From Physcomitrium patens (Eukaryota; Streptophyta; Bryopsida; Funariales; Funariaceae), in NCBI RefSeq assembly GCF_000002425.4, contig NC_037260.1, positions 17,730,274 to 17,794,273 of the forward strand: a DNA stretch of 64,000 nucleotides. Reading direction: 5' to 3'. The notes under the pieces are model-generated. The model had not been told where the DNA came from and made no database searches. It saw nothing but the letters and a program-made list of their open reading frames with translations. Positions within the stretch are counted from its first letter, which is position 1. Every line of letters starts with the position of its first letter. Both the position numbers and the translations under genes were made by a program. Below, piece after piece: positions 48,071 to 60,574 of the stretch.

Positions 48071-49159
48071 ATTCGCACGATCGAATCTTTTTCGGTAAAG
48101 AAAGACATAGCAAGTGATTATGATTTTTACCTCACATCTCAGTGGTTTTTAGTCGGAGAATCATCATATTTCCTGCGACTCGCAGGTCATTCATAATGCT
48201 GCACATAAATGTGTTGAAGCAGGCAAGCGCCTACAGTTGGTCCACGGCGCTTACAAGTGCTCGTCAAGGTAGGATTTGTCAGATTTGCCGTTTTCACACC
48301 CAGCTAACTTCTCACCGTGCTGCTTAATCCTAGTAGCTGCGGAGCATTAATGACCCAAAAGCAACTCACACTTACAAGAGCAAAGCCTGAGATGTAGCCT
48401 TGATTGATTCCTATGATTCGAGGCATCTGTCGACCTTTTGCTGGAAAAAGAAGGGGGTCTGAATGAAGGAGGGTGAGCACGGTGTGCTAAGACATGGCTC
48501 CCAACATGATTTGGTGACACCCATCTTTATGAGCACTCCATTTAAACTCTACCCCCTTCTCGGCACTGATGTTTTCCAGTGACGTCATTCGCTTTGACGC
48601 AACAGAGGGAACACTCAGTCCAAGCGATGAAAACCCAGCCGATGTGTAAACTTGGCCCGGTGAGGGGGGCGGGGAATAACCAATCTGTCCTAAAGATAGA
48701 GGTTAAGCATGACTAATTGATGAAGGCAAAGTTTTTGTACAGCTAAACGTTTAAAGAATGTAATGCAGGATAAGACACAATTCTCATGCAATGATGCAAG
48801 GTCTAACTGGGAAAGTGAATGGTGACCGTCGACCTGTGGCAGAGTTGTCTTGTTGCCTGTCCTGGGAGCTGCGCATGGATCCCGTCCAGTGCAGTCCATA
48901 AGAAAATTACTTTGGTCTCTGTCAGCGAGTCTTTGTGTGTGGTCCTCCCTGGTGGTTGTTGCCCCTGAGCTGAGCTGCACAGAACTAAGCGTGGTACTTT
49001 CTCTGAGAAAATCACAGCGATTTCTAATCCGCCAGACCTGATGTGTCACACACCTTGATCTCGACTTTTGTTACCCACTCGTTCCCTGGGTTTTTTTAAC
49101 GTTTTCCTCACAGGTAAATGTTAGGTTTCAGGGATGGGTAGAGCCTGCCAAGGTCTGTG
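48071..49159. other. Higher-GC intergenic region, no gene recognised
   Basis: Base composition is like the gene islands, but frames are short and overlap on both strands without domains. It may hold the DUS promoter and non-coding sequence. Confidence 0.5.
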
Positions 49160-49303
49160 ATTCAGTTTACGGTATGATAAGCTAAAATTAAGGTTTATCA
49201 ACTTGTGGTTCAGTTTACGGTATGATAAGCTAAAATTAAGGTTTATCAACTTGTGGTTCAGTTTACGGTATGATAAGCTAAAAGTAAGGTTCATCAACTT
49301 GAA
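49160..49303 (+). repeat. 48-bp tandem repeat, three units
   Basis: Units at 49160-49207, 49208-49255 and 49256-49303, each built on TTCAGTTTACGGTATGATAA followed by GCTAAAATTAAGGTTTATCA. Units 1 and 2 are almost identical; unit 3 has a few changes. No open frame runs through. Confidence 0.95.
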
Positions 49304-49399
49304 GTAATGGGCAAACCGTCGATTTGGCTCCGCTGAGACGGCGAAACAAGAATCTGCTTTATCGCAGACATTCCGCCTAGCAATAAGCTCAGTTTCCGA

Positions 49400-49640
49400 C
49401 GTAACGTAACTTATATAAGTAAGCGATCTGCGTAACCAATCGCAAGGGGCTGAAGAGAGCAGTATGATGGACAGTTTGGATTATAGCATCCTTCAGACGA
49501 GTGTGTGCCGTTCGTGCTTCTGAGTCAGAATCTGAACTTCCAGACAGTCCTTGGTGCACGGGGAGGAATTTGTGAAGAACAGTCTCGGGATCCCTAGTGC
49601 CAGTGAGTAACTTGCAACTTACAAGTCGACTGTTACTTGT
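49400..49640 (+). promoter_or_regulatory. Possible promoter upstream of unit G1
   Basis: ACTTATATAAGT at about 49408-49419 is a strong TATA-box match, in CpG-containing sequence and followed by GC-richer transcribed-looking sequence. No coding frame starts cleanly. A short ATG frame (MMDSLDYSIL...) near 49464 ends after ~20 codons. Confidence 0.35.
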
Positions 49641-49644
49641 GGCT

Positions 49645-50940
49645 TGGTTTTAAATTTCAAACAGGTGTTTCGGAGGTCATTCCACTGAGTCGATCTTTGA
49701 TTGAAGGTACATCTAATCAAACATTGACAGTGCTGCTGCTACCATAAAGTACAATTCAGTTTTATAAAAGACAGCACTTACACTCAGATTTCGGCGACTG
49801 TTCCGAACTAGGTTCTAAACTCTATGGTCATGGAGAATGAAGATGCTTATCGTCAGAATACATTGGACTTGCTGAGTCAAGTGCTCAAAGCCTAGGGCTT
49901 AGGTGTCCTAGGCTTGCGTACGTTTGAAGATGAGATCGACTTGTACAGCAACTCTAACAACTCCAGAAAACCAACTTCTAAATACCAGAGACCCTAGAGT
50001 ATGCACCCAGAAGCTCACACGAGACTTCAGAGCCACCGAAGCACTGAATTTCTCCCGAATCTTTGTCAAAATTACTACAAAGTGATAGCTTCTCACGATA
50101 TGATGTAAGTCATGTCCTTGAGAAATCTTCAGGAAACATAATTTGCGTATTCGTCATACCCCCACATCTCTTATCTTTTGAAGGGTGATACCAAGAAGCA
50201 AGACAACATACATCTCGGCGATGGCCTAGATAAAGCTCCACAGAGATACCTAAACATCAACATCGACTACACCACCTTGACGACCTTTTCAGACACCGCA
50301 AAAAATACTGGTTGCATCTGGTTCCACTTTTCATATGAGATATGCACAATGAATGCAGCCTCCAGAAGCCCACTTAGCACCAAATCCCTCACCGCCCAAA
50401 AAAAACTGAGGGAAAAAGAGTAGGAGAGGAATTTTAAAAGACAAGAATAATATAAAAGAGCAAACGACAAGCAATGTAAAGAGATCCATGTAGCAGCTAC
50501 ACAAAGCATCAAAAAGATGATTTTGCTTTTTAGTTCAAAATCCCATTTTGTAGATGTCAACACGACCATAGACAATTGATACATTGTTGGATGTAGGTTG
50601 CTGTAGTCTTGCCTTACACCCACTTGAATTATTTTATGTGGCAAGGTGCCAATGAAATCTAAAACTATACATCTAATCCTCAAGATTGAATGTGGCTTTC
50701 ATTCTTTGCTTGGACATTGATAAGCCTCCTTTTCAATCAACCTCTTCAAAATATGAAGATAATCTTGGATCATTGCTATAAGTGATGGCAAAGAAAGATG
50801 CTTCCTTGATCTTTACTAAACTAGTTAAATAGTCTTGTTAATTTGGAGCTCATGTCTTTAAGATACAAATTAATTGATGTGAAAAGAAACAAGTTGTAGG
50901 TAAGTTGATTACCAACATCATTTGTTACATCCAACAAAAG
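49645..50940 (+). repeat. Dispersed unit G, copy 1 (GC-richer)
   Basis: ~1.3 kb aligning colinearly with 54270-55665. Landmarks shared by both: TACAATT-AGTTTTATAAAAGA, GTTCTAAA-TCTATGG, ATATGCACAATGAATG and AGATGCTTCCTTGATCTTTACTAAACTAG. Plus-strand sequence from the ATG near 49829 looks protein-like in pieces but is interrupted by stops. I cannot say whether it is a decayed gene, a non-coding transcript or part of an unknown repeat. Confidence 0.7.
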
Positions 50941-51790
50941 CTCTATAATGACCATAAAGTAATTTGGTTAGTTTTTATAAAGCTTTTATATTGAACAAGA
51001 CTATTCATCAGATTCCAAAATTACCACCCCACACTCAGTTCAATTCTTTGGATCATACAACTATTGAATTAAATATTTCATGGATAAGGTCCTCTATAAG
51101 GCTTAAATAAGAATGTATTGTTATAAATATAAAACTAAATACTAAATGCACAATGTGAAAGTTATTATTAAAGTATGTTTATTGTTGGGACCACCTTAGT
51201 ACTATTTCAACTTTTGGCTTTAGGATATGAGACACAATATATCTTATAAAATAATCTCAAAAGTGCTTGTAATAATTAAATTTAAATAAATAAATGGTAT
51301 GTTTGTTAGTTTATTTGTTTGTCCCTCAAATGGACTTCAATTGTGAAGAATATAAAAGGAAGGATTTGCATGTGAGAAGCAATGCCATGAAAGATTCTAC
51401 TCAAAATATACACAAGATTTTTAATTGGTCAATATTTTACTTTATCATTTTTTTTTTTTTGTTTTTTTGTTAACTTTATCACCTAAAGTATTGAAAAATG
51501 TTTAAAAGAGATGTTTTTAAAATAAATAAATATTATCATAAATTTTACATGAGTTTTTTTTTGTGTTATTATGGATAAATAGATGAATAAAATAAATTGA
51601 CCTTTTATATTTTATTTTATTAATTATTTGTGAATATATATTTTTTATGTAAAATATGCAAATGAAATAAAACCATTTTAATCTTTGTTACAAGCATTTA
51701 TAAAATTTTGATATTCTAATTTATTTTATAAGTGGTTTTTTTGATTAGCAAAGAATATAATATATATTTATTATTGTTATACATATTGTT
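50941..51790. other. AT-rich intergenic region
   Basis: No coding region. A T-rich run lies at about 51447-51470. It separates unit G1 from the LRR array and contains no NB-ARC or TIR domain that could belong to the latter. Confidence 0.6.
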
Positions 51791-53013
51791 GGTATAAAAA
51801 CTTGAAATTACTGCCAAATGAATTGGACAATCTCACATCTTTGATTACTTTGAAAATAAAGAGATAGTCAAGCTTGATATCATTACCAAATGAATCGGAT
51901 AACCTCACATCTTTGACTACCTTTAATATCAATTGGTATAAAAGCTTGACATCATTGCCAAATGAATTGAGCAATCTCACATCTTTGACTACCTTTGATA
52001 TCAATTGGTATAAATAATAGACATCATTGCCAAGTAAATTGGGCAATCTCACATCTTTGACTATTTTGAATATAAATGGATGCTTTAATTTGGTATCATT
52101 GCCAAACAAATTGAGTAACATCACATCTTTGACTATCTTGAATATAAGTGGATATTCAAGCTTGATATCATTATCAAATGAATTGAGCAACCTCATATCT
52201 ATAACTATCTTAAATAAAAATGAGTACTTAAGTTTAACATCATTATTAAATGATTTGGATAACCTAACATCTTTAAATACCTTGAATATAAATAAATGCT
52301 TAAGCTTGATATTATTGCCAAATAAATTGGGCAATCTCAAATCTTTGACTACCTTTCATATTAGCTATTGTAAAAGCTTGATATCACTATTATATGAATT
52401 GAATAACCTCACATCTTTGACTACCTTTCATATCAATTGTTGTAAATGCTTGTCATCATTGCCAAATAAATTGGGCAACTTCATATCTTTGACTACCTTA
52501 AAAATATGGAGGTACTCAAGCTTAACATCATTGCCAAATGATTTGAACAACCTCACATCTTTTACTACCTTTGATATCAATGGGTATAAAAGCTTGACAT
52601 CATTGCCAAATGAATTCAGCAATCTCACATCTTCAACTACTTTTGATATAAATGGGTGTAAAAGCTTAATATCATTGCCAAATAATTTGGACAAGTTCAC
52701 ATCTTTGACTACTTTTGATATCAATGGGTGTAAGAGCTTGATATCATTGCCAAATGAATTGAACAATCTCAAATCATTGACTACCTTGAATATAAGTGGA
52801 TACTTAAGCTTAACATCATTACCAAATGAATTGAGAAACCTCACATCTTTGACTACCTTGAATATAAGTAGATGCTCAAGCTTGATATCATTGCCAAATG
52901 AATTAGGCAATCTCATATCTTTGTCTTTCTTTAATATAAGAGGGTGTTCAAGCTTGACATCATCACCAAAAGAAATGATCAATCAAATTTTTAAAAGATA
53001 TCTTTCAAAATAA
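51791..53013 (+). pseudogene. Orphan leucine-rich-repeat array, resistance-gene type, broken
   Basis: About 17 repeats of 24 residues (72 bp), each like LPNELGNLTSLTTLNISGC. The 'LPNEL' blocks recur every 72 bp from about 51812 to 52963. From 52027 the frame is open for 328 codons to TAA at 53011-53013. Upstream, the same frame and register continue through three more repeats but meet in-frame stops (TAG at 51865-51867; TAA and TAG at 52015-52020). No ATG precedes the open part, and no signal peptide, kinase, TIR or NB-ARC domain is near. LRRs of this form occur in plant NBS-LRR and related intracellular immune proteins, where they bind ligands or partners. This looks like a shed or decayed LRR exon. 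A TTG-initiated or spliced product is less likely. Confidence 0.8.
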
Positions 53014-53547
53014 CTTCAAAATCAATAGATAGTATATTGACATATTAGTGAGAAATATAGAATCAAGTCTCAAGAAGGTAAATATAAAATAAAATAGTAT
53101 ATGGATTATATGGATGTATCTAATTTTTTGACATTTGTATTTTTTAATTTTCACTTGATATATCATAAGTTCAATCAATATAACTTATTTGGTAAAATTA
53201 TTAAATAAAAACTTTTAATTTTATTTAGATATAAGTATATTAATATTATAAGTTTTATTTAATGATCTAAGTGCTTATTATGATTTAAAATATTTTATTA
53301 ATTAAGATAAATTTATTGAGCAAAAAGTCAATAAATTTGAGTCTAAGTAAATCATAGATACAATTATAATAGATGATTTAGTATATTTCTCTTGATGGTG
53401 ATAATTTGTATGTAGTTATTAAAATCAATATCAAGGATTTTAATTTAGAGTTATATGGATGTTTTTGGTTTTTTTAATATTCTAATTTAAATTTTATAAT
53501 TTAAAAGATTAATAGTTTATGATTACATAGATGTCTTTGGTACTGTA

Positions 53548-53584
<37 letters not shown>

Positions 53585-54269
53585 AGAATGCATCTATTAC
53601 TTAGCGCTGATAGAAAAACTTAAATTTTGCAACAAACAAAGATCTTAATAATATTTATAAAATCTTAAATAAATTCTAATTAAGCCTTAATAATCTTAAT
53701 CAAATATTAATCAAATCTTAAAAAAATTACAAAAAATATCATTGAAAAATCATAAAGAATTTCTAAAGAAATTATAAATAATTCTAATTAAATTATATAA
53801 AAAATATATTTTGAAAAATCATAAAGAAACTCTTAGAGAAATTATATATAAATCTTAATAAAATTCTAAGAAAAGTCTAAAAATTATAATAAATCTTAAA
53901 AAAACTTTAATGAATTTTTTTAGTAAATCCTATAAACTTTAATAATCCTAATAAAGTCCTAATTAAATCTTAATCAATACTAATAAATCAAATTTATTAA
54001 TGGAATAAAAAACTTCTAATTTTCTTTAATGTTAGTCTTTCTCTTTTTTAAAATTCAATTTCAATTTATTAGCAAGAATAGCTCTTTATTGAACTATTTA
54101 TTTGTCTTCAAAATTAGTAGAGATGTTACAAATTAAGTTTAGTATTTTTTTACAAAAAAATATATTCTAATCTAATTAAAAAATTATTTAAGATCCAAGA
54201 AATCTATATTAACAATTGAAATCAAAAAATTAAAAATTATTTTATTTCTCAAAATTCCGAATCATCTAA
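53014..54269. other. AT-rich intergenic region with (TA)n
   Basis: A (TA)n tract lies at about 53551-53582. 53640-53990 is rich in AAATCTTAAT-type words and resembles the flanks of the telomere-like array in LTR E, but the match is too loose to call a copy. Confidence 0.5.
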
Positions 54270-55665
54270 AACATTCTAAATTTGAAATAGGCATTTGAAA
54301 GCCATTCTAATGAGTCAATCTATGCTTGAACGTGGATCTAATTAAATATTGATAGTGCAGCTACTTTCATCAACACATTGGCTTAAAAATTGACAAAAGC
54401 TATTCTATTATAAAATATTCTACTATCCTTTCAACTAGCTTCAAGATAAAGTACAATTTAGTTTTATAAAAGATAGCAGTTAGATTCAAATTTTGGTGAC
54501 TATTCCAAATTAAGTTCTAAATTTTATGGACATGAAAAATGAAGATACTTATTATTGTAATACATTTGACTTGCTGAGACAAGTACTTAAAGCCCACGGC
54601 TTGGATATCTTGAACTTCCATTCATTTGAAGATAAGACCAACTCATATAATAATTCTAATAATTCCAAATAATCAACTTTAAGATACCAAAGACCTTAGA
54701 GTATGCACCTATAAGTTCACATGAGACTTTAAAGCCACCAAAGTACTAAAATTATTGTCAAAATTACTTCAAAGTGATAGTTTTTCAGCACATGATATAA
54801 GTCATATACTTAAGAAACCTTCAAGAAACATAATTTGTATATACATGATACTCCCACATCTCTTAATTTTTAAAGGATGATACCAAGAAGCATAGCAACA
54901 CATATTTTGGCAAAGGCCAAATAAAGCTCTACAAATATTCTTAAACATCAATATCATCTACACAACCTTGAAGACCTTCTAGGACACCACAATAAATATT
55001 AGTTGCATCTAGTTCTATTTTTTGTACAAGATATGCACAATGAATGGAGCCTCCATTAATCCATTAAGCTCCAAATTTCTCAGTGTATAAAAAAACTAAA
55101 AGGAGAAAAAGAATAGGACAAGAATTTTAAAAGGCAAAAATTATAAAAAAAAAAATGATACAAAAAACCAAGAACTATACCAAGAAAGAAAAAAGAAATA
55201 AAAAGAAATAAAAAGAAGTCAATATAGCAGCTATACAAAGCATCAAAAAGAAAATTTTTCTTTTTAGTTTAAAATCTTATTTTGTAAATTTTAACGAGAG
55301 CATAAAAAATTCATAAATTCTTGGATATAAATTTGTAAAGTCTTATCCTATATCCACTTGATTTATTTTATGCGGCATAATACCAATAAAATCTAAAACT
55401 ATACATCTAATTCTTAAGCTAAAATATGACTATTATTCTTTGCTTAAACATTAAAATATCTCCGTCTCAATCAACTATTTTAAGTTATGAAGTTAATCTT
55501 TGACCATTGCTATAAGTGATGACAAAGATAGATGCTTCCTTGATCTTTACTAAACTAGTCAAATAATCTTACTAATTTAGAGCTGACATCTTCAAGCTAT
55601 AAATTAATTAATGTAAAAAGAAGCAAGTTGTAAGTAAGTTGATCACCAACATCATTTCTTACAAT
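54270..55665 (+). repeat. Dispersed unit G, copy 2 (AT-shifted)
   Basis: Colinear with 49645-50940 but with most CpG and many other C/G positions changed to T/A, and with an extra ~85 bp near 54368-54455. It ends abruptly where the LTR of element C2 begins. C2 therefore inserted into this copy, or the copy was truncated there. Confidence 0.7.
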
Positions 55666-56206
55666 CACGGATACACATATTTATCTTGATAATTATCAAG
55701 ATAATAAGAATAGGTAGAAATAAGTCAAAGTAGATAAATATGCTAATATCTTATAAAAAGCTTTCTAAAAGCTTCATAGGCCCTGCTTTGCCTTTATACA
55801 TGTCTATAGGTGATTTGTAGGTTGAAAACTTAGCCAAAAAAGAAGCCACATGTAAACATATTGACCATTTGTAGTACAAGTTGGACATATGGCGCACACC
55901 TAGGAAACTTGCCTTACAAATTAGACATGTGTTCTGTAAGTCGGATGTGTATTAGAGGTCCTATAGCATGTCGCCACATATTCTTTAGTTAAGTAGTATA
56001 TATAGAGATAAGAATGAGGCCTTCCTCACTCTTGTAAACTCCTTTCTTGCTTTTAGTTTAGTTTCAAGAGTCTTATGTTTTCTAGTCTTTGGCAATAGCC
56101 ATTCCAATTCTTCTTTGAATATACATACTTTCTTCTATTTTGACACTTTTTTTTGACACAGATTCCACGAGTTTATGTTTCTTCTTCTAATTTTTGTTCT
56201 TCCTAG
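55666..56206 (+). repeat. Element C2 5' LTR
   Basis: It aligns with the C1 and B LTRs (AAGCTTCATAGGC, CCACATGT and a TATATAGA box near 55999). The boundary bases are approximate. A degenerate tRNA-Met primer site (ATATCAAAGC) lies at about 56228-56237. Confidence 0.82.
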
Positions 56207-56423
56207 ATAGACAAGATTATACATTGAATATCAAAGCTTTGACTTTTCTTGATTAAGAGTAGATTATCCCTTTTTCTTGATAAGACATAAGCATATTAGA
56301 AGTTGTAGATTACCGTCTTTTAAACTGATATTGATTTTAGAAAAAAAAATTCTTGATTCTTGAGTATTGTATTCTATAAAAATAGTTACATTTTTTTTTT
56401 TTTTTTTTTTTTTTTTATACTAG

Positions 56424-57040
56424 TATGACAGAGCTCGTTAAAATGATGAGTATAATGGCTCAAATGGAAGAGCAAATGACAGAGTTAATACTTGCATGAT
56501 GTGATCCAATATTATGTAATTAGAAAGTATTCTTAATAGAGTTTTGATCTATGTATGGAAAACATGATGTAATCTATATTGCAACTAACAAGATTTGTAT
56601 CTTGTGACTAGGCAATCAATCAGTGACATTATACGTTTCACAATTTTGACAATTAGTGATAGATATCAAGTAGGATGATGTAGCATTCATCAGCCAATTT
56701 CTTTATGAATTATAATATGAAGTAAAAAAATTGATGCTCAATTTATCTGATCCTCAGTCATTGAGTCAAGCAATTGACTTTGCTATAAAATGTGATAATT
56801 GGATTTTTGAGTTTTGATTTAAAAATTATACAAGAAAACCTCAACATTATTATAATTCAATGATGACAGCAATAACTTTTCAATCTAATCATTTGGAAGT
56901 AGAAGACATGCAAATTAATGTAGTACATTTTAAACTTCTTATTAAATAAGAAAAGATTTGTCGTCATCAAAAAGAACTATGTTTATATTGTAGAGAAATT
57001 AAGCACACTACTCAATATTGTCCAAAGAAATGATACAACT
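56424..57040 (+). pseudogene. Element C2 gag region (fossil, internally shortened)
   Basis: It aligns with the start and the second half of element B gag, including the CCHC-knuckle region near 56985-57030. It is shorter than in C1 and broken. Confidence 0.75.
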
Positions 57041-57348
57041 ACAATATCAAGAGTTCTACTATCAAAGATAAAAACATGTCAAAAAACTAATTTATCCAAT
57101 TACAATAGAAACTGTGTGATTGGAATCTTGTACAATTTCTAATAAAGGTCATATTCTTTCTTCAGGAGCTTCACCTTGTTTTACAATAAGTATGCATTTA
57201 GGATCTAATAATCACAAAGCTTTTGCCTTAATAGATTCAAAAGCCTCAGCTTATTTTTTTTAATAAAGAATTTGTTAAAAGTCATAATATATAATTAGTA
57301 TAAAAAACTAAATCCGTACATAAAGAAATCATAGACGATTGTCCATTA

Positions 57349-58287
57349 TTGAGGTAGAGAGAGTTTGCCTCAAGAAACCAGTGGGCTCTTAGCTGTCACT
57401 AATTGCTCAATCAAGCTTCAAAATAAAGGAAGTCCTAAGTTTATATATAAAATTTCCTTACTACCATTGATTTGGATGCATTGACTTCAATCCTCTATAA
57501 CGTCTTCTTCCAAATTCCAAATTCATCAAACAATATATAAAAAATATAGTTAAAAAAGTGCTTTCTCCAATCCTAATTGCTGATCTTTCATGGCTCTCCG
57601 TAAACATATGTTATGTCCCAAAGAGTGACAGTAGGTATGAAATTGACACCTTAACTTTGAGTGCTAATAATTCCTTCATTAAAAATCCAAATCATACAAA
57701 ATTTATATCCAATTCGTATCTAAAATCCTAAACTTGATGATCCTAGCCTCCAAAGCTCAAATAACTTCAAAAAAGAAATCCTAATCTCTAATAAAGCTTC
57801 TAGCAGCCTCTTTCATTAAAATTCGAAATCATACAAAATTTGCATCCAATTTGTATCCAAATCCTAAATTTGATGATCTTAGCCTCCAAAGCTCAAATGA
57901 CCTCGAAAGAGAAATAGTAATCCCTAATAAGGCCTCAAGTAGCCTCCTTCAAGTCCATTGGCCCTGGTCTTCAATTAATAAGAATGAAGATTCTCAATCT
58001 TTGCCTTCATCCAACCATGCCTTACTTTCATCCCTTCCAATAAGTCTCCTATTAGTTAAGATTTTCTTCTTTAGACTCTAATCTCCTCTCAAGGCTTCAT
58101 ACTAAATATTTAGAACTTATAATTATTTTGAAAGGCTATAATCAAAAAAGATAAAACTCAAAATAAATTTTCTTTAATCCACTCTCTTTAAATTAATTTA
58201 TTAACTATTTTAATATACATCTAGATTTATTAACATATAATATATTTTAGTTAATTTTTACATACTATAAGCTTTTATAGTATGACA
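57349..58287 (-). repeat. Solo LTR of family F, chimeric, nested in C2
   Basis: Flanked by ccatta on both sides (57343-57348 and 58288-58293). Its left half resembles the F LTR at 25393. Its right part, from about 57812, resembles the F LTR at 28920-29403. A ~150-bp segment around the junction is present twice (about 57655-57810 and 57812-57950). That is what an unequal LTR-LTR exchange, or a conversion tract ending inside the LTR, would leave. Confidence 0.82.
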
Positions 58288-60574
58288 CCATTACCTTCTA
58301 AAGGTGTTACTCATGAAATATTAACTATAGATGTAGTAATACATGGTCATAATAGTCACATGATTTTTAATATAGTTAGATCTTCATCTAATCTAGTCAT
58401 TTTAAGTTTATCATGGCTAGAAAAATATAATCCTATGATAAATTGGATTTCTTGTACACTTCACTTTTCTTCAAACATCATTAAGAATTTTTCTAATCCA
58501 ATAGAAAGCCATGAATCTAGTGTAGCCAAAATACTTGTAGGTGCAAAAGCTTTTTTGGATGGTGCAAAAGAAAGATCATCTTTTGTTAGTTATGCCACAT
58601 CTATTTTAAATGATGGAAAGATTTTAAGTAAAATTCCAAGTCAATACTAAGATTTTTAAGATGTTTTTGAAAAAAAGAATGTAGATATTCTCTCGGAGCA
58701 TTGTTCATATGATTGCTTAATCAATCTTAAAGAAAGAACTTAGTCGCCATTTGGTCCAATCTATAGTTTATCACAAAATGAGTTGGCTGAATTTAAGAAG
58801 TATATTGATAAGAATTTGGTCAAGAATTTCATATGCTATTCAAAATCTCCTACAAGAGCTCCTATCTTATTTGTAAAGAAAAAGAATGAATCATTGCAAA
58901 TGTGCATAGATTATCAAGGACTCAACAAGATTACCATCAAGAATAGATATCTTCATCTTTTGATATTTGGACTTCTTGATCAATTAAATCAAGCTAAGAT
59001 CTATACAAAAATAGATGTACGAAGTGTATATAATTTGGTTTGCATTAATGAAAGAGATGAATGGAAGATTACATTTCAAATAAGGTATGGATAATTTGAA
59101 TATAATGTCATGCCTTTTAGACTCACGAATGCACTAGTTGCTTTTTAATATCTTATAAATGGTATTTTTTATGAATTTTTAGATGATCTTATTATTTTTT
59201 ACTTAGATGATATTTTAATCTACTCTCAAAAAATAAAAAAACATAAAGTTTGTGTTTTTTGTGTATTACAAAAACTTAGAGATGCAGGATTGTATGATAA
59301 GATGAAAAAGTATGTATTCCACACTATTCAAGTTGACTTCTTAGGATACATCATTTCAAACAATGGTTTAATGGTGGATCCTAAAAAGATTCAAACAATT
59401 ATAGATTAAAAGATTCTAAAAATAGTAAGAAATATATAATACTTTTTGAGATTTGTTAATTACTATTGGATCTTCATCAAGAACTTTTTTTCAAGTTGTA
59501 GCACCACTTACATGCTTAACTTATAAAGACAAGCTCAAGTGAAGTAAAGAAGCAAAAGCATCATTTGAAGCTTTGAAGAAAGCTTTTATTTCTATTCCAA
59601 TCTTGCATTGCATCGACTTTTTCAAAGCATTTTTTATAGAAACAGATGCATTTGACTTTGGTTTGAGTGCAGTCTTATCTCAAATAGGAGCTGATAACAA
59701 ACTTTATCTAGTAGCTTTTCATTCAAGAAAATTTTTAATAGCCGAGATTAATTATTAGATCCATAATAGAAAACTTCTTATGATCATGGATTCTTTCTAA
59801 GAATAGCATTATTATTTAGAAGGCACTTCAAGTTTAGTCAGCATACAAATAGATGACAAGAACCTTGAATATTTCATGTGAATTTGTGTTTTGAATTGTG
59901 GCCATGCTCGTTAGAGCATGTTTTTGTCAAGATTTGAGTTCAATATTACTTATTAGCCATGAGAACAACAAGGTTTATTTAATGTCCTTTTTAGACATTC
60001 TTATCTTACATCAAAAGAAGGAGAAGCAACTTTTGACGAACAAAAGATAATTTTATTGAAGTTAGAACAATTTCATCTCCAAGTAATAAAATCAACATTG
60101 ATTTTTAATTTGACTTTTTTTGAATAAATCCAAGTAAGTATGTTCTTAAACCTTCTTGTTTATGATATTAAAAATAATTCTTCTAAGCCTCAAGATACTT
60201 TTAAGTTGGAATTTAAAGAGAACCTATTCTATTTCAAAGGATACTTTTATATTCTAGAAGGAGAAGCATAATTATGTACTCTTGAAGCTCGTTTTAATTT
60301 TCCTATAGTAAGTCATTTTGGATATAATAAGACTTTAGAACTTATATCCAGAGATTTTTAGTGGCCTCAACCATGAAAGGTTGTTAAAAAATAAGTGCAG
60401 ACATGTGATGTTTATTCACGATGAAAAACTCTTCATCATCAACCTAATGGACTCTTTCAACCATTATCTATACCAGAACAACTATAGTCTTCTATTTTTA
60501 TGGATTTTATCATGGTTCTTCTAATTTCAAGTTCATATGTTTCCATATTAGTGATAGTAGATCGTTTCTTCAAG
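58288..60574 (+). pseudogene. Element C2 pol region downstream of the F LTR (fossil)
   Basis: Protease C-terminus, reverse transcriptase (RAPILFVKKKNESLQMC), RNase H (ETDAFDFGLSAVLSQ) and integrase segments, almost identical to 29404-31520 of C1 up to about 60.4 kb. It is broken in many places. Confidence 0.9.

Larger units (their letters stand above)
55666..60574 (+). mobile_element. Element C2: old, broken B-family chromovirus, 3' truncated, with nested solo F LTR
   Basis: A plus-strand relative of C1 with 5' LTR (~55666-56206), gag-like region (~56424-57040), a protease region interrupted by an F LTR (57349-58287), RT/RNase H (~58780-59760) and an integrase portion to 60574. There the LTR of D2 cuts in with opposite orientation. 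The F LTR sits at the same base of the protease region as element F does in C1. It has many breaks and is old. Confidence 0.9.

Noticed and set aside
51777-52982. Two long minus-strand ORFs (51777-52340, 52428-52982)
   Set aside because: They are shadows of the LRR array: a 72-bp repeat keeps several frames open at once, and the minus-strand peptides match no LRR pattern or other domain.
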